A DNA stretch of 7,950 nt from positions 1-7,950 of the forward strand of contig JAQVIE010000046.1 of NCBI GenBank assembly GCA_028695895.1, read 5' to 3'. The notes under the pieces are model-generated. The model did no database searches and was not told the origin of the DNA. It worked only from the letters and a program-made list of their open reading frames with translations. Below, piece by piece: positions 1 to 7,330 of this stretch; position 1 is the stretch's first letter, and each line of letters opens with the position of its first letter. The position numbers were made by a program, and so were the translations under genes. The DNA comes from Methanospirillum sp. (GTDB taxonomy: Archaea; Halobacteriota; Methanomicrobia; Methanomicrobiales; Methanospirillaceae).

Positions 1-341
1 TCTGGCAGAACTACCGGGCTTTCGTGAACTGATTTTATCTGCCCTGCTTCTTTTTCCAGAAGAAGAAAATCTGCAACCATCACGTCAGGATGTATCAATG
101 GCCCGGATTCTTCATCCCAGAAGAGCACTTCTTCAAGCCTTGGCCTGTAAAACCTTCCGCCCACGGCAATTTCATCAATTCCTGCCTTTTTTTGAGAGAA
201 ACAGGAGTGGAGTAATTGAAAAGTGATAAGATCTGCTTCGATACCACGATATGCAGAAATATAATTTTTAAGAATAGAAACCCCGGGAATGTCCGGGTCA
301 GAACCAAGTGATAGTGTTTTTAATTCTCTTTTTTTCTTCAA
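1..341 (-). CDS. Unrecognised protein, 5' part only, TTG start, runs off the left edge
   Basis: The minus strand is open from a TTG at 341 to the window edge (113 complete codons), and an in-frame TGA lies two codons upstream of the TTG. A Shine-Dalgarno sequence GAGGTGG (350-356) sits 8 bases before the TTG, which strongly supports this start. The protein begins MKKKRELKTLSLGSDPDIPG. It continues as an ordinary soluble, mixed alpha/beta-looking sequence with no signal peptide, membrane segment or cysteine cluster. Conspicuous stretches are GIDEIAVGGRFYRPRLEEV (about residues 54-72) and LIHPDVMVADFLLLEKE (about 82-98). I do not recognise the family and propose no function. The reading is protein-like throughout and has a better initiation site than any competing frame here. 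It is divergent from metG and shares its intergenic region. The C-terminal part is outside the window. Confidence 0.72.
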   Translation of the reverse strand, partial: MKKKRELKTLSLGSDPDIPGVSILKNYISAYRGIEADLITFQLLHSCFSQKKAGIDEIAVGGRFYRPRLEEVLFWDEESGPLIHPDVMVADFLLLEKEAGQIKSVHESPVVLP

Positions 342-349
342 TAGTCAGG

Positions 350-356
350 CCACCTC
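350..356 (-). promoter_or_regulatory. Ribosome binding site of the left-edge TTG gene
   Basis: On the minus strand this reads GAGGTGG, a close match to the archaeal GGAGGTGAT consensus, 8 bases before the TTG at 341-339. It decides the start, because no ATG or GTG is available between the upstream in-frame TGA and this TTG. Confidence 0.6.
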
Positions 357-375
357 ATTGAAACTTTCTGCGCAA

Positions 376-390
376 AAGTCTGTCAGACTT
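376..390. promoter_or_regulatory. Perfect 15-bp palindrome in the divergent promoter region, candidate operator
   Basis: AAGTCTG-T-CAGACTT is a perfect inverted repeat with 7-bp arms and a single central base. It lies between the divergent left-edge gene and metG. The heptamer CTGTCAG occurs at 380-386 across the palindrome centre and again at 393-399, giving a 13-bp direct repeat. The position suits a dimeric regulator acting on one or both genes, but binding is inference. A transcribed 7-bp hairpin with a one-base loop would be sterically poor, which favours a DNA-level role. Confidence 0.4.
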
Positions 391-407
391 AACTGTCAGG
401 TTCGGAA

Positions 408-417
408 TATGATAAAA
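408..417 (-). promoter_or_regulatory. Possible TATA box of the left-edge gene
   Basis: Read on the minus strand this is TTTTATCATA. Transcription would begin about 26 bases downstream, near 386, inside the palindrome at 376-390, leaving an untranslated leader of roughly 45 bases that contains the GAGGTGG site. The match is imperfect, so this is a weak call. Confidence 0.28.
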
Positions 418-437
418 CAGGGATACCTGTACTCTGC

Positions 438-448
438 ATATTTTATAG
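438..448 (+). promoter_or_regulatory. Likely TATA box of metG
   Basis: ATATTTTATAG lies about 24-34 bases before the ATG at 472. With the usual archaeal spacing of about 26 bases, transcription would start at roughly 468-472, so the metG transcript would be leaderless or nearly so. This agrees with the absence of any Shine-Dalgarno-like sequence immediately before that ATG. Confidence 0.5.
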
Positions 449-471
449 AATTATCTTCAAAAATATACCCA

Positions 472-2466
472 ATGAATAACCGCCCCCTTCTTGTTACCTG
501 TGGCCTTCCTTATACCAATGGCCCATGCCATATCGGCCACCTCCGGACCTATGTACCTGCCGATTTTTACGTGCGATTCATGCGCCGGAAAGGAGAAGAG
601 GTGATCTTCATCTGCGGCTCAGATAACCACGGAACTCCGATAGTAGTAAGTGCAGAAAAAGAAGGTATAACTCCGAGAAAAATATCCGAACGGTATCACG
701 CCCATTTTCATGATACTTTCACAAAAATGCAAGTGCATTTTGATCATTTCGGGATGACTGATGATCCAGCCACCCATGCAAGGACAAAGCACCTGGTTGG
801 CAGGCTTATTGAACGGGGATATGTCTATCCGAAGGTTATACAGCAGGCATACTGTGCAAAATGCCAGAAGTTCCTTCCGGATCGTTTCCTTGAAGGAATT
901 TGTCCTCATTGTAAAAAACCAGCCAGGGGTGATGAATGTGACCAGGGATGCGGGAAACATCTTGAACCAGGAGAAATCCTTGAGCCTGCCTGCAAAATCT
1001 GTGGCAGTCAGGCAGAATACCGTGAACAGGAGCATTATTTCTTTAAACTTAGTGGGTTTAAGGGCTGGCTCAGGGAATACCTTGACCAGTTAAAAGGAAC
1101 AGAAAACGCCATCAACTATGCATTGGGCTGGGTAAATGAGGAACTGCATGACTGGTGCATTACCCGAACCCTTGAGTGGGGCGTAAAATTTCCCGGCCAT
1201 GATGAACTGGTTGTTTATGTCTGGGTTGATGCTCCTGTCGGGTATATCGGGTTTACCGAGGAATGGGCTGAGAAAACCGGAAAAGACTGGAAAGACTGCT
1301 GGTGTGGTGAGAACACACGGGTGACCCATTTCATCGGACAGGATATCACCTACCATCACTGTGTATTCTGGCCGGCCATGCTCCATGGTGCAGGATATGG
1401 AACACCGTACGCAGTTGTTGCCTCAGGGATGCTCAAGATAGATGATCACAAGTTCTCCAAATCAAGGGGATATGTGGTCTGGACCAATGAAGATTATCTT
1501 GATCAGGGACTTCCTGCTGACTATCTCCGGTACTATCTTCTCTCTTATACCAGCCATACAAAGGAGATGAACTTCTCATGGCATCTCTTCCAGGAACGGA
1601 TAAATAATGAGGTCGTCAACAACCTTGGAAACTTCATATATCGGTCACTTCACCTTTCACAGAAAGAATTCGGAGGAGTGCCTGAAAGCACGGTTGAACA
1701 GGAGATATTTGATCGGATAGACGAGGCAGTCAGCCAGGTGACAGAACTTGTGGAGGAATATGACTTTAAAGGAGCGGTTGATGCAATCCTGTCATTATCA
1801 GCCTGGGGAAATACCTATATTCAGAGTAAAGAACCCTGGAAACTTGCAAAAACTGACAAAACCGCCATGGCACAGGTCATGAAAAACTGTCTCCAGCTTG
1901 CAAAGGCACTGACTCTTCTTATTGAACCTGTCATGCCTGAACGTGCAGCTCTTGTCTGGGCCCAACTTGGACAGGGCAGTCTGATTGAGAATACCGGATT
2001 TTCAGCAAGTAATGAATCCCTGAATCCAGGACCACTACCTGCACCGTCAATTGTTTTCTCTAAGATTGACGATAAAAAGACTGCAGAACTTGACAGGAGG
2101 CTCTGTGAAAGAATAGAGGCACTGGATGCTGAAAATATGCCAAAAATCCCACAGATAACAATCGAGGAGTTTGCTAAGGTTGAGATGAAAACAGGAACTG
2201 TCCTGTCTGCTGAACCGGTTTTAAAATCAGATAAACTTCTGAAACTTCAGGTAAACATTGGTGATGAAGTCAGACAGATAGTGAGTGGAATTGCACAATT
2301 TCATGACCCTGAAGAACTTGTCGGAAAAAGCGTGGTTGTCTGTACAAATTTAAAACCCGCTAAAATCTTCGGAGTTGAAAGTAACGGAATGATACTTGCT
2401 GCCGGTGATAATGCATCCCTGCTGCGACCTGATACAAAGGTACCTCCCGGAACAATAATCAGATAG
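472..2466 (+). CDS. metG: Methionyl-tRNA synthetase, archaeal type with C-terminal tRNA-binding domain
   Basis: This cytoplasmic class I synthetase activates methionine with ATP and charges initiator and elongator tRNA-Met. The product is 664 residues. The class I signature HIGH is at residues 20-23 and the KMSKS equivalent is KFSKS at 327-331. Two CxxC/CxxxC zinc-knuckle pairs lie in the connective region (Cys128/131/144/147 and Cys156/160/174/177). The alpha-helical anticodon-binding domain follows. From about residue 562 there is an OB-fold EMAPII/Trbp111-like tRNA-binding domain (EEFAKVEMKTGTVLSAEPV onward, with SGIAQF and SNGMILAA). I chose the ATG at 472 because MNNRPLLVTCGLPYTNG is the normal family N-terminus and a TATA-like box lies just upstream. 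The frame stays open back to a possible start at 289, but those 61 residues would overlap the divergent gene and do not resemble a synthetase. The gene ends 15 bases from the convergent HEAT-repeat gene. Confidence 0.96.
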   Translation: MNNRPLLVTCGLPYTNGPCHIGHLRTYVPADFYVRFMRRKGEEVIFICGSDNHGTPIVVSAEKEGITPRKISERYHAHFHDTFTKMQVHFDHFGMTDDPATHARTKHLVGRLIERGYVYPKVIQQAYCAKCQKFLPDRFLEGICPHCKKPARGDECDQGCGKHLEPGEILEPACKICGSQAEYREQEHYFFKLSGFKGWLREYLDQLKGTENAINYALGWVNEELHDWCITRTLEWGVKFPGHDELVVYVWVDAPVGYIGFTEEWAEKTGKDWKDCWCGENTRVTHFIGQDITYHHCVFWPAMLHGAGYGTPYAVVASGMLKIDDHKFSKSRGYVVWTNEDYLDQGLPADYLRYYLLSYTSHTKEMNFSWHLFQERINNEVVNNLGNFIYRSLHLSQKEFGGVPESTVEQEIFDRIDEAVSQVTELVEEYDFKGAVDAILSLSAWGNTYIQSKEPWKLAKTDKTAMAQVMKNCLQLAKALTLLIEPVMPERAALVWAQLGQGSLIENTGFSASNESLNPGPLPAPSIVFSKIDDKKTAELDRRLCERIEALDAENMPKIPQITIEEFAKVEMKTGTVLSAEPVLKSDKLLKLQVNIGDEVRQIVSGIAQFHDPEELVGKSVVVCTNLKPAKIFGVESNGMILAAGDNASLLRPDTKVPPGTIIR

Positions 2467-2481
2467 TTAATAAAAGGATTT

Positions 2482-2880
2482 TCACTTTTTCATCTTACAA
2501 AGTGTATCTTCCAACCTGGCAAGACCTTCAGCAGCAATCTTCCTGGTATAGGAGTGATCATCAGAGAGCATCCTTGAAAGAACATCAATAACTCTTTCAT
2601 CATCCATGAAGCCTAATGCCTTTGCTGCCATGTACCTGACATGATCTTTTGGATCATCAGTTTTTTTGATGATAGCTTCAATAGTGCCGGTATCCCTGAT
2701 GCCTGACAAGGCCTCTAAGGATCGGTATCTGATAATCCAGTCATCATCATCCAGTAAAGGCAGAAGATATGGCACTGCCTTAGTTCCTGACTTAATCAAT
2801 CTGTCTGTTGCTTCTGCACGAACATTTTTGTCGAGATTTCGAAGATCAGATAGTATAGGCTCAATCTCTTGAATTGGCAT
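2482..2880 (-). CDS. Small HEAT-repeat (PBS-lyase-like) protein
   Basis: The product is 132 residues, soluble, with no signal peptide or membrane segment. It is almost entirely alpha-helical repeats with a period of 30-31 residues. Equivalent positions are V20 (VRAEATDRL), I50 (IRYRSLEAL), V81 (VRYMAAKAL) and T112 (TRKIAAEGL), the last repeat being partial. This is the short HEAT/PBS-lyase-like pattern common in methanogens. Such proteins usually form curved scaffolds for protein-protein contact, and the repeats alone do not show a partner or an enzyme activity. The ATG at 2880 is the first start after the upstream stop. It lacks a clear Shine-Dalgarno site, being preceded by T7-CC-T5. It lies 14 bases downstream of the secreted-protein gene and may be co-transcribed with it, although the T-rich gap could equally end that transcript. 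Repeat assignment is firm, function unknown. Confidence 0.85.
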   Translation of the reverse strand: MPIQEIEPILSDLRNLDKNVRAEATDRLIKSGTKAVPYLLPLLDDDDWIIRYRSLEALSGIRDTGTIEAIIKKTDDPKDHVRYMAAKALGFMDDERVIDVLSRMLSDDHSYTRKIAAEGLARLEDTLCKMKK

Positions 2881-2894
2881 AAAAAGGAAAAAAA
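2881..2894 (-). terminator. T-rich tract between the secreted-protein and HEAT-repeat genes
   Basis: On the minus strand the gap is TTTTTTTCCTTTTT. Oligo-T runs are the usual intrinsic termination signal of archaeal RNA polymerase, so this could end or attenuate the upstream transcript. Because the HEAT gene begins immediately after it, read-through is equally possible. No hairpin is present. Confidence 0.4.
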
Positions 2895-3737
2895 TCAGGT
2901 GGTTGAGGAGTATTCATGGGTCTGTGCCAGGTCAAAGAGACCACTTGCTACAGTCCTCTGTCTGTCAGTTATCCTGGTGGTAAGATTTCCACCGGTTACG
3001 GTTGCATTATAAAGGTTATCATAGACTCTAAACTCAGTATTCATGAATACTTCAGCTGATCCGACTGCAAGAGCGTTATTTTCATCTGTGCCAAGACCCT
3101 GGGCATCAAATCCATAACGCAGGTTTACCGGAACGGTTGAGCTCTCTGATATTGCCCTGCCACCTACCGTCGTCACAGCGGCAACTTCCCTGACATTCAT
3201 GTTGCTTCCAGCTGATACAGTCCCCTTAAACCCTGCACCACTGCTGGACGAACCACTGGCAAAGACACACCTGCCTACATCTGCACCTGTTGTCGCAGCT
3301 CCGAATGAACTAATAGTTGCCTCTTCATCCCAGAGCATTGATCCGCTGTTTTCAAGATTGGCCTCATAATTCACCATATGTCTGGCATATAAGTTATCTC
3401 TTCCCTCTGATACATTAGAGCCATCCATATTGTACTCTTTCGTGTACTTTGTAGTTCCCATTGCGGCAAGGGTATTCTCCCGGTACGTGAAAATTGCCCG
3501 GGTTTCGCCCTCCGTCAGTGTATTATTTGCAAGATTTCCGCCGGCAAGGTTCGTCTGCTGCCACTCCATATCATGATTTACCAGAAGTGTACCGATACAG
3601 GTTGCATCAATGGTGGTAGTAATTCCGGTATTATCAAATAATGCAGAAGTTGGTCTGACAGCAGATGCCCACCCGGTAGTGAGAACCAGGATAATAATAA
3701 GTAAAATACCTAATCGTCTCAGTTTACAGGCATTCAT
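2895..3737 (-). CDS. Secreted Thr/Ser/Gly/Asn-rich protein of unknown function
   Basis: With the start at 3737 the product is 280 residues. It opens with a clear Sec signal peptide: basic KLRR (5-8), hydrophobic LGILLIIILVLTTG (9-22) and an Ala-Ser-Ala cleavage motif ending at residue 26. The mature part is rich in Thr, Ser, Gly, Ala and Asn and looks predominantly beta-stranded. It has no C-terminal membrane anchor, so it is probably released or held in the envelope by contacts. The mature chain has two cysteines (47 and 157), a possible disulfide, and four N-glycosylation sequons (Asn71, 108, 244, 251). A GGNL-plus-threonines motif occurs near both ends (66-73 and 249-254), possibly a weak internal repeat. 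GTG 3788 and ATG 3752 are alternative starts. GTG 3788 falls at the predicted transcription start, and ATG 3737 gives the best signal peptide with GGGGTT upstream. I do not recognise the family. A surface or sheath-associated role is inference only. Confidence 0.75.
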   Translation of the reverse strand: MNACKLRRLGILLIIILVLTTGWASAVRPTSALFDNTGITTTIDATCIGTLLVNHDMEWQQTNLAGGNLANNTLTEGETRAIFTYRENTLAAMGTTKYTKEYNMDGSNVSEGRDNLYARHMVNYEANLENSGSMLWDEEATISSFGAATTGADVGRCVFASGSSSSGAGFKGTVSAGSNMNVREVAAVTTVGGRAISESSTVPVNLRYGFDAQGLGTDENNALAVGSAEVFMNTEFRVYDNLYNATVTGGNLTTRITDRQRTVASGLFDLAQTHEYSSTT

Positions 3738-3808
3738 ATCAATCAACCCCATCAAATATCTGACCACTTTCGTATTCAAACTGGTCACGAAAATTTCGAC
3801 TGTAATGC

Positions 3809-3816
3809 ATATATAT
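3809..3816 (-). promoter_or_regulatory. TATA box of the secreted-protein gene
   Basis: ATATATAT on the minus strand predicts a transcription start near 3786. That gives a leader of about 49 bases to the ATG at 3737. It indicates the gene has its own promoter rather than depending on read-through from fusA. Confidence 0.5.
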
Positions 3817-3876
3817 CTTGTTAATATTCGGGTAAGAAAAAATTGAAATCCAGCTGATATTTAATGAAATAAATAT

Positions 3877-3884
3877 AAAAAAAA
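3877..3884 (-). terminator. Oligo-T terminator after fusA
   Basis: Eight consecutive T on the minus strand, about 35 bases past the fusA stop codon, with further T-rich sequence downstream. This is the typical archaeal intrinsic termination signal and should end the rps12-rps7-fusA transcript. There is no convincing GC-rich stem in front of it, as expected in archaea. Confidence 0.6.
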
Positions 3885-3918
3885 TGATTTAATCGAGTGA
3901 TGAAAATTGGGGGGAGAT

Positions 3919-6114
3919 TTAGCCAAGGTAGTCTGCGGGCTTAGGCATCTCTTCCTTTAGTCCCTTGCGCTTTCTTATCTGTAGAACAATTTCTTTGGAA
4001 GAACCGGCCGGAATGATCTCAAAACCTGCAAATTCGCTGTTCCACATTGCACGGCCTTCAGTTGCTGAACGAACATCTCCGGCAAATCCGAACAGCTCTG
4101 CAACCGGTGCTTTTCCGACGACAGTAACGGTGTCTCCTTCACTGGTCATATCAAAGACTTGTCCACGTCTGCTCTGGATCTGTGAGGTTGCACTACCCAT
4201 GTGATCCTGGGGGACTGTGATGTGCAGCTTCTGCATCGGTTCAAGGAGTGAGTCATTGGCAAGAAGTATTCCACCTTTGATGGCGCTTCTGACTGCAGGA
4301 ATTACCTGGGCCGGACCACGATGGATGGCATCTTCGTGAAGCTTGACATCAATCAGCTTGATGAGCACATTCTGCACCGGTTCATCTGCAAGTGGACCGC
4401 CATCAAGAGCTTCGTGAATACCATCGATAATAAGTTCCATGGTTTCGTTCAGGTACTGGATACCTTTTGTCATGTCAAGAAAGATATTTGTTGCATAGAT
4501 GTCCTTGACACTCTTGGCTTCTTCCTTGTCAAAACCTGCCTTTAACATCGTATCCCGGCGTTCAAGGGACTCCTGGTTCATGGAGATCTCATTTTTCTTG
4601 ATCATGTCAACTACATGAACCGGAAGTGGATGAAGCGTAAAGTAGAACCTGTTGTGACGATTTGGGGATTTTCCTTCGACTGCATCGGTGAGTTCCTGAG
4701 TGATGGTCTCACGATATACAACGATGGGCTCTGAGGTTATGATCTCAACACCCTTGTCACGCTTAATACGTCCGGTGATGATCTCAAGGTGTAACTCACC
4801 CATTCCTGATATCAGGTGTTCTCCGGTCTCTTCATTAATATTGACACGAAGGGTTGGATCTTCCTTTGCAACCTGTCGAAGTACTTCGACCAGTTTTGGC
4901 AGATCTTTCATGTTCTTTGCTTCGACTGCAACCGTAACGACTGGTTCAGAGTAATGCTGAAGGGATTCAAACGGTGTCAGATCCATAAGGTTAGAAACGG
5001 TGGAACCTACGATTGCATCCTTCAGACCGGTCACTGCTGCAATGTTTCCAGCATAAAGTTCAGGAACTTCGACACGGGTGGGCCCCATGAAGATACCAAC
5101 CTGCTGCAGGCGATTTACCTTCTTTGCAGATCCCATGACATACATCTCATCACCACGGCTGAGTTTTCCTGAGAAGAGACGGCCGGTGGCAATCTCTCCA
5201 GCATGTGGATCAAAAGAGATATCGGTGACCATAAGACAGCTTGGTGCATTCGGATCACAGGCCATCATACCTTTTCCTTCAGGACTCTCTATGTCACCAT
5301 GCCAGATAACACCGACACGGCGTGGTTGTGCCTCTTTTGGATTTGGAAGGAATGATACAACCATGTCAAGGACGACATCACAAAGGGGACTCCTTTTTGC
5401 AAGTGCTTTCATGTCACCGTCCTTACAGTGCTGGTAGACTTCCTTAAATGAGATTCCGGACTTTTTCATGTATGGAACAGAAATTGCCCAGTTGTACAGG
5501 GCTGATCCAAATGCAACCGTTCCTCCGGCAGCATCAAGTTTCCAGCCTTTATTGTACATCTCCTCATTCATACCCTTGATCAGCTTGTTGACCTTGTCAA
5601 TGACCTTTCCAAGCCTTATCTGCATCTCCATCTCGTCAACCTGCAGCTCATTGATAAGCCGATCGACCTTGTTGATGAACAATACTGGCTTTACACGCTC
5701 TTTTAATGCCTGACGCAGAACGGTCTCTGTCTGGGGCATGGTCCCTTCGACAGCATCAACAAGAACAACAGCTCCGTCCACTGCACGCATGGCCCGTGTA
5801 ACGTCACCACCAAAATCAACGTGACCTGGAGTATCAATCATGTTGATGAGGTATTCTTTTCCGTTGTACTCGTGGACCATTGAGACGTTGGATGCATCTA
5901 TTGTGATACCACGTGCCTGTTCTTCTTCATCTGAATCCATCCAGCAGGCTTTTCCTGCCAAATCTTCACTGATGATACCTGCACCAGACAGGAGGTTGTC
6001 AGAAAGGGTTGTTTTCCCATGATCAATGTGGGCAACAATACCTATGTTCCTGATGTTCTCCGGCTGGTTCATGAGCTGCGTGACGCGCTCTACCGTTTTC
6101 TTCCCTCGGCTCAT
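3919..6114 (-). CDS. fusA: Elongation factor 2 (aEF-2), ribosomal translocase
   Basis: This cytoplasmic GTPase moves tRNA and mRNA through the ribosome after peptide bond formation. The product is 731 residues, the normal archaeal EF-2 length. All G motifs are visible: P-loop AHIDHGKT (28-35), switch I RGITI (68-72), DTPGH (94-98) and NKVD (148-151). Domains II to V follow, with the EF-2 elements [10 protein letters not shown] in domain III and DAIHRGPAQ in domain IV. His598 in that loop is the residue converted to diphthamide in archaea and eukaryotes, which makes this EF-2 rather than bacterial EF-G. AGGTGA directly before the ATG at 6114 is the ribosome binding site. The gene is last in an operon after rps12 and rps7, 40 bases behind rps7. 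No tuf or rps10 follows. No key residue is missing. Confidence 0.97.
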   Translation of the reverse strand: MSRGKKTVERVTQLMNQPENIRNIGIVAHIDHGKTTLSDNLLSGAGIISEDLAGKACWMDSDEEEQARGITIDASNVSMVHEYNGKEYLINMIDTPGHVDFGGDVTRAMRAVDGAVVLVDAVEGTMPQTETVLRQALKERVKPVLFINKVDRLINELQVDEMEMQIRLGKVIDKVNKLIKGMNEEMYNKGWKLDAAGGTVAFGSALYNWAISVPYMKKSGISFKEVYQHCKDGDMKALAKRSPLCDVVLDMVVSFLPNPKEAQPRRVGVIWHGDIESPEGKGMMACDPNAPSCLMVTDISFDPHAGEIATGRLFSGKLSRGDEMYVMGSAKKVNRLQQVGIFMGPTRVEVPELYAGNIAAVTGLKDAIVGSTVSNLMDLTPFESLQHYSEPVVTVAVEAKNMKDLPKLVEVLRQVAKEDPTLRVNINEETGEHLISGMGELHLEIITGRIKRDKGVEIITSEPIVVYRETITQELTDAVEGKSPNRHNRFYFTLHPLPVHVVDMIKKNEISMNQESLERRDTMLKAGFDKEEAKSVKDIYATNIFLDMTKGIQYLNETMELIIDGIHEALDGGPLADEPVQNVLIKLIDVKLHEDAIHRGPAQVIPAVRSAIKGGILLANDSLLEPMQKLHITVPQDHMGSATSQIQSRRGQVFDMTSEGDTVTVVGKAPVAELFGFAGDVRSATEGRAMWNSEFAGFEIIPAGSSKEIVLQIRKRKGLKEEMPKPADYLG

Positions 6115-6154
6115 ATTTCACCTGCAATTTTAAAAACAGAAATGGGATTGATAT

Positions 6155-6739
6155 TTACCGTGCAGATTTTGCAACACGTTCCCGTTCTTCGCGTTTAGCG
6201 ACAGAGTAACACTTTACATCCCCGTTTGCAGCTGCGATAAGTTCCTCGGCGAGGGCATTTGCAACTGGTTTTTTCTTTTTGTGAGATGCTGAGTAGACAC
6301 CGGCTGCGATTAATCCGACAGCTGCATTAACCCGGCGCATTGGTGCGGTATCAACAGATTTTGGTACATTGATACCACCATATTTCAGACGGACGGTCTC
6401 TTCTCTGGGTCCTGCATTTGCAACTGCATCACAGAGAACCTCGATTGGGTTTTTCTTGGTCTTCTGATGAACAATCTCAAAAGCATCCCTGACGATGCGG
6501 ATGGCAAGCTGCTTTTTCCCGGTGTTTATTTCAGTTCGCATTAGCTGGTTTATCAGCCGCTCGACGATGAGCATATTTGCTTTATGAAATTCCTGGCGGG
6601 TAAGTCGTCCGCAGGAATGAGGTACAATCATCGAGTTCAGGTTTACGTACCGCGCGATACCCGGGTCACGGATGGTGACCTCACTCGTGTCCCAGCGGTT
6701 AAACAGGAGACGTGCCGGGGCAGATATTTCTTCACTCAT
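6155..6739 (-). CDS. rps7: 30S ribosomal protein S7, archaeal type
   Basis: S7 nucleates assembly of the head of the small subunit by binding the 3' domain of 16S rRNA, and it contacts mRNA and E-site tRNA. The product is 194 residues, typical of archaeal S7 and longer than the bacterial form. Family landmarks include LTRQEFHKANMLIVERLINQ (47-66), the DAVANAGPREETVRLKYGG segment (104-122) and a basic C-terminus ending ERVAKSAR. I chose ATG 6739 over GTG 6748: AGGTGAT stands just before ATG 6739, while GTG 6748 lies inside that site. The AGG-TGA of the site is the last codon and stop of rps12, so translation of the two genes is very likely coupled. Confidence 0.95.
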   Translation of the reverse strand: MSEEISAPARLLFNRWDTSEVTIRDPGIARYVNLNSMIVPHSCGRLTRQEFHKANMLIVERLINQLMRTEINTGKKQLAIRIVRDAFEIVHQKTKKNPIEVLCDAVANAGPREETVRLKYGGINVPKSVDTAPMRRVNAAVGLIAAGVYSASHKKKKPVANALAEELIAAANGDVKCYSVAKREERERVAKSAR

Positions 6740-6741
6740 CA

Positions 6742-6750
6742 CGATCACCT
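6742..6750 (-). promoter_or_regulatory. rps7 ribosome binding site built from the end of rps12
   Basis: The minus strand reads AGGTGATCG. AGG is the final arginine codon of rps12 and TGA its stop, and together with the next T they form the AGGTGAT Shine-Dalgarno site for the rps7 ATG at 6739. Terminating ribosomes sit on the binding site itself, which favours coupled synthesis of S12 and S7. Confidence 0.65.
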
Positions 6751-7173
6751 GCGTGGTTTCTCCTTCCTGCCTATCACCAGTTCATGGAGACAGACATTAT
6801 TCACCTTCGTTACAACAAACCGGACTCCTGGAATATCTCCCATGGAACGCCCGAGACGTCCGCCGATTCCTTCAATTTCGACTTCATCATGTTCATCGAT
6901 GAAGTTGATCGCACCATCACCTACTGCAAATGCAGAGACCTGGCGCCCGTTCTTAATCAACTGAACACGAACACATTTACGGATCGCGGAGTTTGGCTGT
7001 TTTGCTTCAACACCGATCTTTTCAAGGACAATACCTCTTCCCTGAGGCGCGCCCTCAAGTGGATCGGATTTCAGTTTAAGACCGCCTGCTTTTCTTGCAA
7101 AATGCGGGTCACTCCAGCGAAATCTCGCAGAGTCACGTTTTAATTTACGTGCTGCAAATTTACCCTGTCCCAT
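6745..7173 (-). CDS. rps12: 30S ribosomal protein S12, archaeal type
   Basis: S12 lies at the decoding centre of the small subunit and takes part in codon-anticodon proofreading and translocation. The product is 142 residues, the normal archaeal length. It begins [20 protein letters not shown], the usual archaeal N-terminus. It carries the conserved decoding loop KQPNSAIRK (58-66) and the GDIPGVRF motif (112-119), and ends in a basic tail. The frame is open 19 codons further up to a TTG at 7230, but that would lie at or before the predicted transcription start. ATG 7173 has GAGTGAT a few bases upstream. This is the first gene of the operon with rps7 and fusA. The RNA polymerase, L30e and nusA genes that precede rps12 in many archaea are not here. 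Confidence 0.95.
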   Translation of the reverse strand: MGQGKFAARKLKRDSARFRWSDPHFARKAGGLKLKSDPLEGAPQGRGIVLEKIGVEAKQPNSAIRKCVRVQLIKNGRQVSAFAVGDGAINFIDEHDEVEIEGIGGRLGRSMGDIPGVRFVVTKVNNVCLHELVIGRKEKPRR

Positions 7174-7245
7174 TACATCACTCTGATAATCTTCGATAGT
7201 TTCGCCATAAGCTGACGAATTAGAGTTCAAATGCGCGACGATTCC

Positions 7246-7255
7246 AATATAAAAT
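7246..7255 (-). promoter_or_regulatory. TATA box of the rps12-rps7-fusA operon
   Basis: ATTTTATATT on the minus strand predicts a transcription start near 7224 and a leader of about 50 bases before the rps12 ATG at 7173. It lies about 50 bp from the oppositely directed queD TATA box, so the two promoters are back to back. Confidence 0.6.
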
Positions 7256-7295
7256 GTCGGCTTTGAAACCTGTCTGTATACGTTGACACTTATGC

Positions 7296-7304
7296 AATAT
7301 AATA
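7296..7304 (+). promoter_or_regulatory. TATA box of queD-queE
   Basis: AATATAATA predicts a transcription start near 7326, only about 5 bases before the queD ATG at 7331. No Shine-Dalgarno sequence precedes that ATG, so the transcript is probably leaderless. The element falls inside the alternative queD extension that would start at 7283, which argues against that start. Confidence 0.55.
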
Positions 7305-7330
7305 GTTGTATTCACACCCAACCTGATCTC

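Noticed and set aside
95..307. 70-codon minus-strand open frame near the left edge
   Set aside because: It is in a different frame from the TTG-start gene, has no supporting ribosome binding site and an unnatural composition; it is a shadow of that gene.
289..471. 61-residue N-terminal extension of metG starting at 289, or at the ATG at 409
   Set aside because: The extra residues do not resemble a synthetase N-terminus, they overlap a better-supported divergent gene, and the TATA-like box at 438-448 lies downstream of both starts.
853..1002. Cysteine-rich insert in metG considered as an unusual fusion
   Set aside because: Paired zinc knuckles in the connective region are a known feature of this MetRS class.
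619..1386. Open frames opposite or shifted within metG, and similar ones within fusA, rps7 and rps12
   Set aside because: They lie wholly inside well-supported genes, have no recognisable domains and no independent start signals.
3738..3918. AT-rich stretch before the secreted-protein gene considered as a possible ncRNA or attachment site
   Set aside because: It is explained by a T8 terminator after fusA and the TATA box and leader of the next gene; I see no tRNA-like structure or flanking repeats.
4313..4323. HRGPAQ instead of the eukaryotic HRGGGQ around the EF-2 diphthamide histidine
   Set aside because: This form is normal for methanogen EF-2, so it is not an anomaly.
7174..7230. 19-codon extension of rps12 to the TTG at 7230
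   Set aside because: Archaeal S12 starts at MGQGK, and the TTG would lie at or before the predicted transcription start.
7283..7330. 16-codon extension of queD
   Set aside because: It would place the start upstream of the queD TATA box and adds residues not expected in this family.
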